Below, one piece after another: positions 29,718 through 38,580 of a stretch of DNA of 64,000 nt. The notes beneath the pieces are model-generated. The model did not search any database. It saw nothing but the letters and a program-made list of their open reading frames with translations, and was not told where the DNA came from. The position numbers and the translations under genes are program-made. How positions within the stretch are numbered: the stretch's first letter is position 1; every line of letters begins with the position of its first letter. The DNA comes from Prorocentrum cordatum (Eukaryota > Sar > Dinophyceae > Prorocentrales > Prorocentraceae), in assembly GCA_963575745.1 (NCBI GenBank), contig CAUYUJ010018871.1:1-64000 (forward strand), written 5' to 3'.

Positions 29718-32700
29718 ATGGCGGTCCCGCGGGAGCTGCTTCCAGTGGCCATCCCCGCGGGCCCGCCGCCCTCGCCCCCTGCGGGCGCCTGCAGCCGAGC
29801 TGCGAGGAGCCGCCTCCGCAAGAAGGAGCACCTCCACGCCTGGACGCAGGAAGTTCTGGTTTCAATTAATGAGCTGTATAGCCACGGGTCGCTGCCCGCC
29901 GACGGCAAGTCTTCGCTCGCGCAGGAGTGCGGGCTGGAGCATGTCAGGCGCGTGGTGGAGGACGCCGGGCCACCGCCAGCTTGCACCGCCGCGGCAGCCC
30001 ACCGAGAGCTGTGCGGACCTGGGCACGGCTACGTCTTCGAGCCGGAGCACATTGCGTCCTACGACCGGTCCCTGGTCTCTCTGCCGAAGGGGGGCGGCCT
30101 CGCTGATGGGAGCCGCATCCTGGAGGGAGAAGCTTTGCAGCAATGGGTAGGATGGAGGCAGCTGTTGAAGCGACAGCCCGAGGGCGGCAGCCAGGCGCCC
30201 AAGCCCCACTACGACGGCAAGTTTCGTTCCCGATCTACCTACGCCCAGTTCGTCGGCGACCTGTTGGATGCCGGCGTGGTCTCCCTGACGCAGCAGCGGG
30301 AGGAGACGGTGGGCGCCTTCTTTGTGCACAAATCGAATGGTATGCAGCGCTTAATTATTGACCCTCGGCGTGTCAATGACTTGTTTGAAGCTCCAGCGCA
30401 CACAGTGCTCCCGACAGCGGGGGCTTGGTCAGCGTTGGAGGTCCCCATGGACCAGGAGTTGCACCTCGCCCAGGCCGACGTGGACAACGCGTTCTACAGG
30501 ATCGGCTTGCCGCGGGGGGCGCAGGAGATGTTCGTTTTGAGAGCTGTCCACCTTCCCACCCTGCTGAAGCTGAGGCCGGACCTGTCAGACCAGCTGCCGC
30601 CAGGGATCGAGGCGTGGGCGTCACCTTGCCTAGAGGTGCTTCCCATGGGGTGGACATGGAGTCTCTACTTTTGCCAATGCATGGTGATGGCTGGTGTTCA
30701 GGCCGCTGGCTTCGCCCTGTCCGACTTCATCCAGGATCGCCGTGCAGCCCCTTCGGTGACGGACCGCAACCGTGTGGCCGTCTACGTGGACGGAGTTGCT
30801 GTGGTGGGGCTGGAGGCTAACCTGGTGGCCTCCGACTGCGAGCGGGTCGCCGCGAAGCTGGAGGCGCTGGGTCTGAAGTGCAAGGGCGTGGAGGCGGCTG
30901 GCTCGGACACCACCTTCACGGGCCTGAGCTTCGAGGTGGCCTCTGGCAAGATACGGCTTTCTCGGTCGCGGACGTGGAAGTTGAGGTTGGCCCTCCTGCA
31001 CACGGCCTCCCGCGGGTGGGCCTCGGGAGACGAGCTTCGGCATCTCCTTGGCCACTGGTGCTGGGCAGCGATCCTGCGGCGCGAACTGCTGAGTGTGTTC
31101 GCGCAGACGTACAGGTACATCGCCCTGGCCGGCTCCAGGAGGTGGAGGCTCTGGCCCTGCGTGGAGGCCGAGCTGCGGCGTGCCGCGGCCTTGGTGTGCT
31201 TCGCGCTCGTGGACGCCAAGCGGCCCTACAGCACGGTCGTGACCGCGTCCGACGCTTCGGGGGCCAGCCGCCACGACTTCGGCGGGTACGGCGTGATGGA
31301 GACGGACTGGGACCTGGAGAGCGTGAGGGCCGCGGCCGGCCAGGCCGAGAAGTGGCGGTGGTGTGTCTCAGATGCCATCGCTGCTCGCGCCCAGACGCTC
31401 GGCCTGCCGCAGGAGCAGGGACCAAAGCGTCCAATGTCTCGCCAGGCAGGAGTCACTTTCGAACATATCACGCCCAGCCAGATGGGCGACGACAGCAGCT
31501 GGCGCCTCTGCGCAAAAGGTCGTTGGCTTCGTCATGAGAACATCCTGCGTACTGAGGGGCGAGGGGTTGCACTGGGGCTTCGGCATCGTCTACGTTCCCG
31601 GGCGCCCCAGGGAGCTCGTCACTTGTTCCTTTGTGATAACATGTCCATGGTGTTGGCCCTCAGCAAGGGCCGGGGATCTACTTCAACAGTCAATCGTACG
31701 TGTCAAGAGGTTCTCGCACTCAGTTTGTTTGCCAACGTTCACTGTTGTTTCAGATGGATAGCGTCAGAGATAAACCCAGCAGACCGACCGTCGAGAGCGT
31801 GGCCATCTCGGCCCGAGCCGCGGGACCCTCGGTCAGATCCACGATCGGCATGGTACCTTGATGCTCACGCGGCCGCCGCCCGCCTCGACCTGGCGCTCGA
31901 GGGGGAGATCGACAACCACCTCCTCCGCCAGCCAGGCGGGGCAGAGGCGGCCGGCCTCTGCGGCCTCGGGGACACCTGGCTGGACGAGCCTGCGGCGGCC
32001 TTCGGTCGGCGGGTCGAGCCAGCCGAGTCGCCACCCAGTGGAGCTGCCGAGGCGGCGTGGAGCAGCTCTTCAAGCAGCTCAGGCGAGGAGGAGCCGACGT
32101 GCGACGCTGAGGCAGACGCAGAGAGAGGCAGCTCAGGAGGCGGCGGCCGCGGGCCTGGGCTACATGCAGGCATCGCGGGCACAGCCGCAGACGGTGGCCT
32201 ACTACCGGGTCATCCTGAGCGAGTTCGAGAGGTGGGCCGAGGAGCAGGACCTCAAGTTGGAGACGCCGGAGGAGATGGACCAGGCCCTGTCCGCCCACAT
32301 GGATTCGCTCTTCTTCGAGGGCTACAATCACGATCAAGGAGAAAAGTTGATAGCAGCCGTCAAGTACTACGACGTGCACGGGGTGTACCAGTCCGTGGAG
32401 GCGCTGCCCAGGGCCCGCGCAGCCTTGAGGGGCTTCCGCAAGCGGGCCCCGGGCCAGTCGCGGGCGCCCCTGCCGCGGCCAGGGCTGGCGGCTCTGGTGG
32501 GCGCTGCGCTGTTCTTGGGGATGCAGGAGCTGGCAATGGCCTTGGAGGTGGCGTGGTGCGCCTACCTTCGGCTCCCCAGCGACTTGATCTCCATGACCGG
32601 CTCTTCGCTCATCCCGCCCCAGCGGTCCACGGGGGTGTCTCACTGGGCGCTGCTCCTGTACCACGAGGAGAAGCAGCCCAGGAGCAAGACCGGCCAGTGG

Positions 32701-33995
32701 GACGAGGGTTGCCTGCTGGACAGCGACAGGGTGCCGGCGATGGGGCCGCTGCTGCAGGCGCTGGTACGTCGTGCCGGACCGAGTCAGCCGTTGTGGTCCT
32801 TCTCAGCCGCGCAATTCCGAGTGCTGTTCCGCAAGGTGGCGCAGTTGGCTGGCCTCCCGGACTTGAACCCCTACCAGGTGCGCCACGGAGCCGCCAGCGC
32901 CGACGCTCTCCACCAGAATCGAGACATGAAGACCATCCAGGAGAGGCTGAGGCATGCTCAGGAGTCGTCAACACGACGGTACAAAAAGCACACGAGGTAT
33001 CTCCGCGAGTTAGACCAGCTGGCGGCCGACACGAAGCAGTACGGAGACTACGTGGATGCCAACTTCGAGGCGCTGATCAGCAAGCGCAAGGCCGTGGCCG
33101 CGCCTCCAGGGGCAAAAAGGCCGCGGCGTTGGCCGCCGGCCAGCTCTGGCGCTCAGGAGACACTCTTGCCTCTGCCCTCCAGCTGTCGGCCGCGTCGGTC
33201 AGACGCAGGCTCAGGGCCGCGTTAGACCAGGCGCTAGGCCGCCAGCCTCGGAGGGCACAGACTTTTCTGGATCTTTTTGCGGGGACAGGCCGTGTCGGAA
33301 AATGGCTGGAGAGGTTGAGCGGACTGCCGGCCCTCCGTCTCGATGTCAAGGCTGACCCTGCTTTTGATCTGTCATCCGACGCAGCTCTTAAAGTAGTTCG
33401 AGGTTGGATCGGGAGTCGTGTCGTGCGGGCCGTGTGGCTCGCCCCCCCGTGTTCAACGTGGAGCGTTGCCAGCCGAAACACATTCCGCACGCCTCAGCAT
33501 ATATATGGTCGGCCCGACCTCTCCGACAAAAACGCAGTCAAAGTACAGTTCGGCAATGCAACAGCTCTCTTTTCGGTATGTGTGATTCGTGCGTGCTTGA
33601 AGGCAGGGATCCCAGTGGCCATGGAGAATCCCCAGTCTAGTCTCCTCTGGCAGTGCCCCGCCCTTTTAGATCTCACGCGCCTAGACAATTGTAAAGAGTT
33701 TGTCACACACATGTGCCAACATAATCGTGCCTGGAAGAAGCCCACTAAAGTCGTGGGGTGGAATGTAGGGGCTCCGCCTAAGGCGTTGTGTAAACGGTGT
33801 TCCCAGGTCCTAGGGATGTGCAGCCGCACGCTCCGGCCTCACGTGGCCCTCCAGGGCCGCGGACCCGGGGACCCCAGGAACCTGACCGCCCGGGCCGAAG
33901 AGTACCCTGACTCCTTCGCCCGGGGTGCCGCTTCTCTGCTTGTGCAGGCTGCCGACCGGATCCAACTCAATCATCTCGCGTCTTTGACTTTGTGA
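29718..33995 (+). CDS. DIRS reverse transcriptase / RNase H / methyltransferase-like polyprotein (ORF2, 1425 aa)
   Basis: The reverse transcriptase lies at about residues 170-420: motif A around QADVDNAFYRIGLP (Asp 254/256), LPMGWTWSLYF as the B-region, and YVDG at 356-359, where most relatives have two acidic residues. RNase H follows: TASDASGAS (Asp 512), CDNMSMVLALSKG (Asp 640) and INPADRPSR (Asp 689), the typical DIRS ending. Residues about 715-1170 are low-complexity and coincide with the recombinase gene in another frame. From about 1180 a methyltransferase-like domain appears: FLDLFAGTGRVG (SAM-binding motif I) and LAPPCSTWS (Pro-Cys motif, Cys 1245). Both ends of the ORF are clearly coding. 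The middle is open but probably constrained by the overlapping frame. It would make cDNA from the element RNA. Confidence 0.85.
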   Translation: MAVPRELLPVAIPAGPPPSPPAGACSRAARSRLRKKEHLHAWTQEVLVSINELYSHGSLPADGKSSLAQECGLEHVRRVVEDAGPPPACTAAAAHRELCGPGHGYVFEPEHIASYDRSLVSLPKGGGLADGSRILEGEALQQWVGWRQLLKRQPEGGSQAPKPHYDGKFRSRSTYAQFVGDLLDAGVVSLTQQREETVGAFFVHKSNGMQRLIIDPRRVNDLFEAPAHTVLPTAGAWSALEVPMDQELHLAQADVDNAFYRIGLPRGAQEMFVLRAVHLPTLLKLRPDLSDQLPPGIEAWASPCLEVLPMGWTWSLYFCQCMVMAGVQAAGFALSDFIQDRRAAPSVTDRNRVAVYVDGVAVVGLEANLVASDCERVAAKLEALGLKCKGVEAAGSDTTFTGLSFEVASGKIRLSRSRTWKLRLALLHTASRGWASGDELRHLLGHWCWAAILRRELLSVFAQTYRYIALAGSRRWRLWPCVEAELRRAAALVCFALVDAKRPYSTVVTASDASGASRHDFGGYGVMETDWDLESVRAAAGQAEKWRWCVSDAIAARAQTLGLPQEQGPKRPMSRQAGVTFEHITPSQMGDDSSWRLCAKGRWLRHENILRTEGRGVALGLRHRLRSRAPQGARHLFLCDNMSMVLALSKGRGSTSTVNRTCQEVLALSLFANVHCCFRWIASEINPADRPSRAWPSRPEPRDPRSDPRSAWYLDAHAAAARLDLALEGEIDNHLLRQPGGAEAAGLCGLGDTWLDEPAAAFGRRVEPAESPPSGAAEAAWSSSSSSSGEEEPTCDAEADAERGSSGGGGRGPGLHAGIAGTAADGGLLPGHPERVREVGRGAGPQVGDAGGDGPGPVRPHGFALLRGLQSRSRRKVDSSRQVLRRARGVPVRGGAAQGPRSLEGLPQAGPGPVAGAPAAARAGGSGGRCAVLGDAGAGNGLGGGVVRLPSAPQRLDLHDRLFAHPAPAVHGGVSLGAAPVPRGEAAQEQDRPVGRGLPAGQRQGAGDGAAAAGAGTSCRTESAVVVLLSRAIPSAVPQGGAVGWPPGLEPLPGAPRSRQRRRSPPESRHEDHPGEAEACSGVVNTTVQKAHEVSPRVRPAGGRHEAVRRLRGCQLRGADQQAQGRGRASRGKKAAALAAGQLWRSGDTLASALQLSAASVRRRLRAALDQALGRQPRRAQTFLDLFAGTGRVGKWLERLSGLPALRLDVKADPAFDLSSDAALKVVRGWIGSRVVRAVWLAPPCSTWSVASRNTFRTPQHIYGRPDLSDKNAVKVQFGNATALFSVCVIRACLKAGIPVAMENPQSSLLWQCPALLDLTRLDNCKEFVTHMCQHNRAWKKPTKVVGWNVGAPPKALCKRCSQVLGMCSRTLRPHVALQGRGPGDPRNLTARAEEYPDSFARGAASLLVQAADRIQLNHLASLTL
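31861..33225 (+). CDS. DIRS tyrosine recombinase (ORF3, 454 aa)
   Basis: Lies wholly within the RT ORF but in another frame, with ATG at 31861. After a low-complexity, basic N-terminus (about 110 residues) comes a core-binding-like helical domain (VAYYRVILSEFERWAEEQ and onward). The catalytic domain has the first Arg in AYLRLPSDL (Arg 237), the second in YQVRHGAAS (Arg 341, His 342) and the nucleophile in SSTRRYKKHTRY (Tyr 374). Spacing is normal for the family. The enzyme would integrate the circular DNA intermediate by strand exchange. It probably needs frameshifting, reinitiation or a spliced/separate mRNA to be made. The C-terminus (KRKAVAAPPGAKRPRRW) is basic, possibly a nuclear signal. 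Confidence 0.88.
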   Translation: MLTRPPPASTWRSRGRSTTTSSASQAGQRRPASAASGTPGWTSLRRPSVGGSSQPSRHPVELPRRRGAALQAAQARRSRRATLRQTQREAAQEAAAAGLGYMQASRAQPQTVAYYRVILSEFERWAEEQDLKLETPEEMDQALSAHMDSLFFEGYNHDQGEKLIAAVKYYDVHGVYQSVEALPRARAALRGFRKRAPGQSRAPLPRPGLAALVGAALFLGMQELAMALEVAWCAYLRLPSDLISMTGSSLIPPQRSTGVSHWALLLYHEEKQPRSKTGQWDEGCLLDSDRVPAMGPLLQALVRRAGPSQPLWSFSAAQFRVLFRKVAQLAGLPDLNPYQVRHGAASADALHQNRDMKTIQERLRHAQESSTRRYKKHTRYLRELDQLAADTKQYGDYVDANFEALISKRKAVAAPPGAKRPRRWPPASSGAQETLLPLPSSCRPRRSDAGSGPR

Positions 33996-34035
33996 GCAAG
34001 CTCATGCGGCTTGGCCAGAGTAGATTCGGGAAGAT

Positions 34036-34155
34036 GGGAGCGAGCGCGCTCTATTATAAGTTCCGTTCGCAGCAAGCACCAGTGTCGTCCACCCTTGGCA
34101 GCCTGCTACCTCTCTGGAAAATCATCTGCGTTGGCAAGCGGGAGTGTTCAGAGCA
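34036..34155 (+). repeat. Split direct repeat B1
   Basis: 120 bp from GGGAGCGAGCGCGCTC to GTTCAGAGCA. It abuts A2, sharing one base. Confidence 0.95.
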
Positions 34156-34246
34156 GGGTTCAGTTTTCCAAACGTTAGTGCTCTCAGTTTCAGCGCAGCC
34201 GCCTCGATAAACCGATGTACATCCATGGACATCGGGCTCAAGTGCA
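34155..34246 (+). repeat. Split direct repeat A2
   Basis: Same 92 bp as A1. It is separated from B2 by 58 bp of pyrimidine-rich DNA. Confidence 0.95.
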
Positions 34247-34304
34247 CCACCTCCCCCCCCTCCTCCTGCTTTCCTTTCTTTCATTATATATGTCGTCAAT
34301 GCTG

Positions 34305-34424
34305 GGGAGCGAGCGCGCTCTATTATAAGTTCCGTTCGCAGCAAGCACCAGTGTCGTCCACCCTTGGCAGCCTGCTACCTCTCTGGAAAATCATCTGCGT
34401 TGGCAAGCGGGAGTGTTCAGAGCA
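34305..34424 (+). repeat. Split direct repeat B2 (element end)
   Basis: Same 120 bp as B1. It is followed at once by a (TA)n run (34425-34447), which may be the target or postdate insertion. Confidence 0.95.
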
Positions 34425-34447
34425 TATATATATATATATATATATAT
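34425..34447 (+). repeat. (TA)n microsatellite at the DIRS right edge
   Basis: TATATATA directly after B2. Confidence 0.95.
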
Positions 34448-34543
34448 GCAAGACTGCATTGGCGCTTCGCGCCATGCACTTTCGCTACTAAACGTTGGCG
34501 GCGGGCGGAATGGCAGGTAGGTCAAAAAGACGATTCAGCAATA

Positions 34544-34976
34544 ACAGTTGTTTCCTCCTTTCTTCGAAGGCCAAAACAGCAGGTTCTTTGAGCCTGGTTT
34601 GACACATTCTGGCAATTTGGGTGTGTACGGAGTAGTCCCAGAATACAACCAGACACAGTGTATCTTTGCATTCAAGAGGTACGCGTGGTGTTTTCGCACA
34701 ATCGGAAACAGAGGCGTCGCTGGTGATAGCGTCGGCCTGCCCCGTGTGGTTGGTTGTGGCAGGTCCTGAAGAGGATAGCCAACCACACGACGAAACGCTG
34801 GAGACGGACTGGACCAGGGGTGCCCGAAAGAGTGGGCAGGTTCAGTCCTACAAAGGAAGTTACGCAGTCAACTGCTTCTCGGCGACCCTGGCGCTGCATA
34901 GCCGTTGCCAGGCGAGCCTGAGACGGGTGTACAAATAATGCGTTGTATGTTGCACGAATATGGATATGATTGGCAA
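34544..34976 (+). repeat. Direct repeat, copy 1 (partner 35231-35676)
   Basis: Shares with the partner the order ACAGTTGTTTCCTCC, GAAGGCCAA, GAGCCTGGTTTGACA, ACAACCAGACACAGTGTATC, GGTACGCGTGGTGTTTTCGC and GGATATGATTGGCAA, at high identity. Near its end, CCTGGC and GCCAGG can form a small stem. No coding is supported. Confidence 0.9.
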
Positions 34977-35230
34977 GTGACTGGCTATCAGCCGAAAGTC
35001 TCTTCAGGAACTCGTCTTCGGTGGTGCGGCCTTTTTCCCAACAGTCAAAGAGGTAGCAGTGGTGGTTTTACCAAAAAGGGGGTTTCGCAGGTGCGCTCTG
35101 ATTATCCACGACCGCCAAACGCAGGGGTCGGGTGGCTCACACCCGTGGGCCGTGGTTAGTGTCCGCTCAAGGAAAAAGGGGGCAATCGCCCAGCTTAGCA
35201 GCGGTTGCTGGCGGTGTCACGAAAGAGGGG

Positions 35231-35676
35231 ACAGTTGTTTCCTCCCTTTTTTGAAGGCCAACAGCAGGTTCTCAGAGCCTGGTTTGACATCTTCTGGCAA
35301 TTCTGGTGTGTACGAAGTAGTCCCAGGATACAACCAGACACAGTGTATCTTTGCATTCAAGAGGTACGCGTGGTGTTTTCGCACAGTCGGAAACAGAGGT
35401 GTCGTTCGTGACAGCGTCGGCCTGCCCCGTGTGGTTGGTTGTGGCAGGTCCTGAAGAGGATAGCCAACCACACGCCGGAACGCTTGAGACGGACTGGACC
35501 AGGGGTGCCCGAAAGAGTGGGCATCCTCAGTCCTAGACCAGAAAGGTGACCAAAGGAAGTTGCGCAGTCAACTGCTTCTCGGCGACCCTGGCGCGGCATA
35601 GCCGTTGCCAGGCGAGCCTGAGGCGGGCGTACAAATAATGCCTTGTATGTTGCACTAATATGGATATGATTGGCAA
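35231..35676 (+). repeat. Direct repeat, copy 2
   Basis: Second copy about 690 bp downstream with small indels. The unique spacer between copies (34977-35230) has no recognised feature. Confidence 0.9.
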
Positions 35677-35829
35677 ATGGTTATAAATATTTGTTACCCT
35701 TTCCGGTATCGCCGTTATGATAACGTGATTCGTTATCCCTCCTCCACGTTTCCTTTTCCTCGTTCTCGCCCTCACTTGTGAATTATCCCCCATCCTCCTC
35801 AGCTCTTTTAACGTAGGCCCCTTCTTGGA

Positions 35830-36420
35830 GAGCCTCTGGGGACCTCACGGGAGTTTCTCAGTCTTTCTCAAGGCCTCGTCGAGACTTTTCGGGCGTCTTC
35901 TGAGGGCCTCTGCGGGCTTTTTCGGGCCGCCCTGCCTCCAACCGCGGTCTCCTTGAACGACCGCGTCACGATTCGGAATGCTTAAGAGGGCGATTGGGGG
36001 CCATATTTGGCCGTCTTCGGGCTCTCTTAGACTGCCTGGAAACCCTTCCGGATGTTTTTGGTGCGATTTTCGAGCCTCCCAGGCGGTCTCGGACGCCCAG
36101 AAGACCGAAGAACAGGGCATCCCCAAAATCATGCAAAAAAATTAGACAATCGTTGTTTTTCTACGGTTTGGAAGCCCCTTCGGAGTCTTTTTTGTGGCGT
36201 CTTCGGGCGCTTGGTGGGTGTCTGGGGCCTCTTGGGGCCCTCGGGGGGGCTTGCGGCCGCCTTCCTGACCGATGTGGGCCCGTTGCCTGGGCCCAGCAGG
36301 GGCTTCCAGGAGCTCTGAAACGCTTGTGGGGCCTCCTGCAGAGGCGACCAGGGGGCCCCCGGGGCCACGGACCTGGGAGTTCCAGAGGGCCGTTGGGGCC
36401 CAGGATTGGGGAGGTCCGCT
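35830..36420 (+). repeat. GGCCTCTTGGGG-type minisatellite, locus 3
   Basis: Degenerate CTTCGGGCGTC and GGCCTCTTGGGGCC words with the same flavour as 1955-2165 and 16060-16735. Open frames on both strands are repeat translation. Confidence 0.6.
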
Positions 36421-36454
36421 TTCGGGAGGGGAGGGAGGTTCCCAGGGTGTGTGT

Positions 36455-36479
36455 GTGTGTATATACATATACATATACA

Positions 36480-36515
<36 letters not shown>

Positions 36516-36532
36516 CATACATATACATATAC

Positions 36533-36576
<44 letters not shown>

Positions 36577-36610
36577 ATGTATATATATATATACATCTAT
36601 ATATATGAAC
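36455..36610 (+). repeat. (TA)n / ATACAT microsatellite
   Basis: TATATATA, ACATATAC and TATGTATG words. Open frames reading Tyr-Ile-His repeats are artefacts. Confidence 0.95.
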
Positions 36611-36611
36611 A

Positions 36612-37167
36612 CAGCCCCCCGCAGTCGCGGATGAGAATGAGAGGGCGACGGGGACGTCGGCAGTCTGCGAGGCTTTGAAGAAGTCTTCCGCAGGCGCCGA
36701 AGTAAATTATACAAAGAGCCTGCCGCAGGCGTCGATTGTTCGTTAAATCAATGTGGGTGGGTCGCGGGGTGGGTCGCGGGGGGGTCGCGGGGTGGGTCGC
36801 GGGTGGGTCGCGGGTGGGGTCGCGGGTGGGTCGCGGGGTGGGTCGCGGGCGGGTCGCCGGTGAGTCGCGGATGGGTCGCGGGCGGGTCGCGGGGTGGGTC
36901 GCGGGCAGGTCGCCAGTGGGTCGCGGGCAGGTCGCGGGGTGGATCGCGGGTGGGTCGCGGGCCGGGTCGCAGGGGAATCATGGGTGGGTTGCGGGTGGGT
37001 CGCGGGTGGGGTCGCGGGTGGGTCGCAGGCTGGTCGCGGGGCGGGTCGCAGGTGGGTCGCGGGTGGGTCGCGGGGTGGGTCGCGGTGGGTCAGTGGGTCG
37101 TGGGTGGGTCACAAGTTGTCGCGAGTGGGTCGCGGGCCGGGCGCGCGGGGGGACAACGACAACAATC

Positions 37168-37199
<32 letters not shown>

Positions 37200-37223
37200 C
37201 ATCAGCATCAGCATCAGCATCAG

Positions 37224-37261
<38 letters not shown>

Positions 37262-37406
37262 CCATTAAGAACAACAGCAAACAGCAACATTAACAAAAGC
37301 AGCAACAACAGTAACAACAACAACAACAATCCGCACCGCAGAACCTCACTTCAGCCACGCGCCCAGGGACAGTGAATGATCGTTCGGCCCCCTCACTCTG
37401 ATACGT
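36612..37406 (+). repeat. MITE-like unit 1 with internal GGGTCGCG minisatellite
   Basis: The unit starts CCCCGCAGTCGCGGATGAGA and ends CCTCACTCTGATACGTA; the ends are imperfect inverted repeats (GATGAGAATGAGAGG against CCTCACTCTGAT). Inside are a CTGCGAGGCTTTGAAGAAGT box, GTTAAATCAATGTGG, a long GTGGGTCGCGG array (36750-37140) and (CAT)n. Unit 2 follows directly. Confidence 0.8.
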
Positions 37407-38118
37407 AGCACCCCGCAGTAGCGGATAAGAGTGAGAGGGTGGCGGGGACGTGGGCACTCTGCGAGGCTTTGAAGAAGTCCTGCGCAGGCACCTAAGTCTT
37501 ACAAATTATACAACGAGCCCGCCGCAGGCGCCGATTTTTCGTTAAATCAATGTGGATGCGTCGCGGGTGGGTCGCGGATGTGTCGCGGGTGGGTCGCGGG
37601 GGGGTCGCGGGGGGGTCGGGGGGGTCGCGGGGGTGCGGGTCGCGGGGTGGGTCGCGGGTGGGTTGCATGTGGGGTCGCGGGTGGGTCGCGGGGTGGGTCG
37701 CGGGCGGGTCGCCGGTGAGTCGCGGATGGGTCGCGGGCGGGTCGCGGGGTGGGTCGCGGGTGGGTCGCCAGTGGGTCGCGGGCAGGTCGCGGGGTGGATC
37801 GCGGGTGGGTCGCGGGCCGGGTCGCAGACCGGGTCGCGGGTGGGTCGCGGCTGGGTTGCGGACAGGTCGTGGGGTGGGTCGCGGGTGGGTCGCGGGCCGG
37901 GTCGCGGGGGGACAACATCAACAACAACAACAACAGCAACAACAGCAACAACAGCAACAACAACAAACAACCAAATAATCAAACAACCAAACAACCAAGC
38001 AACCAAACAAACAAACACGCAGCAACAACAATAACAACAATAACCCGCATCGCGAAATCGTTTTTCAGCCACGCACCCAGGGACAGTGAATGACCGCTCG
38101 GCCCCTCACTCTGATATA
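37407..38118 (+). repeat. MITE-like unit 2, tandem to unit 1
   Basis: Same order of boxes as unit 1. The GGGTCGCG array is at 37555-37910 and the (CAT)n is replaced by (CAA)n. It ends CCACGCACCCAGGGACAGTG and CCTCACTCTGAT. No protein coding. Confidence 0.8.
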
Positions 38119-38119
38119 T

Positions 38120-38353
38120 GGTACTTAGTATTTACACATATGTGTATGTGTGTGTGTTTGTGTGTGTGTGTCCGTGTCTGTGTCTGTGTCTGTGTCTCTG
38201 CCTGTGCCTGTGTTTGTGTTTGTGGTTGCCTGTGTGTGTTTGTGTGTGTGTTTGTGCGTGAGTGTGACAGTGTGTGTGTGTGTGTGTGTGCGTGTGTGAG
38301 CGCGTGCGTATGTGTGTGCGTGTGTGTGTGTGTGTCTGTGTCTGTGTCTGTGT

Positions 38354-38406
<53 letters not shown>

Positions 38407-38580
38407 TCTGTGTCTGTGTCCGTGTGTGTGTGTGTGTGTCTGTGTCTGTGTCTGTGCCTGTGCCTGTGCCTGTGTCTGTGTCTGTGTCCGTGTGTGTGTG
38501 TGTGTGTGTCTGTGTCTGTGTCTGTGTCTGTGCGTGAGTGAGTGTGTGTGTGTGTGCGTGTGTGTGTGTGTGTGTGCGCT
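38120..38580 (+). repeat. (TG)n and TGTGCC/TGTGTC microsatellite
   Basis: About 460 bp of TG with interspersed TGTGCC hexamers. Frames read Cys/Val or Thr/His repeats only. Confidence 0.95.

Larger units (their letters stand above)
28022..34424 (+). mobile_element. Full-length DIRS-order (tyrosine recombinase) retrotransposon
   Basis: About 6.4 kb bounded by split direct repeats: A1 (28022-28113), then the ORFs, then B1 (34036-34155), A2 (34155-34246) and B2 (34305-34424). A1 equals A2 over 92 bp and B1 equals B2 over 120 bp as far as I can compare by eye. This arrangement is that of PAT/Ngaro-type DIRS elements, which replicate through a circular DNA and integrate by a tyrosine recombinase without an integrase. 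Inside are a Gag-like ORF, an RT/RNase H/methyltransferase-like ORF and an overlapping tyrosine recombinase, all open. Identical repeats and intact frames suggest a recent insertion. The methyltransferase-like domain argues for a PAT-like rather than Ngaro-like relationship. Confidence 0.88.

Noticed and set aside
36455-36610. Tyr/Ile/His-rich open frames on both strands
   Set aside because: Translated TA/ATACAT microsatellite.
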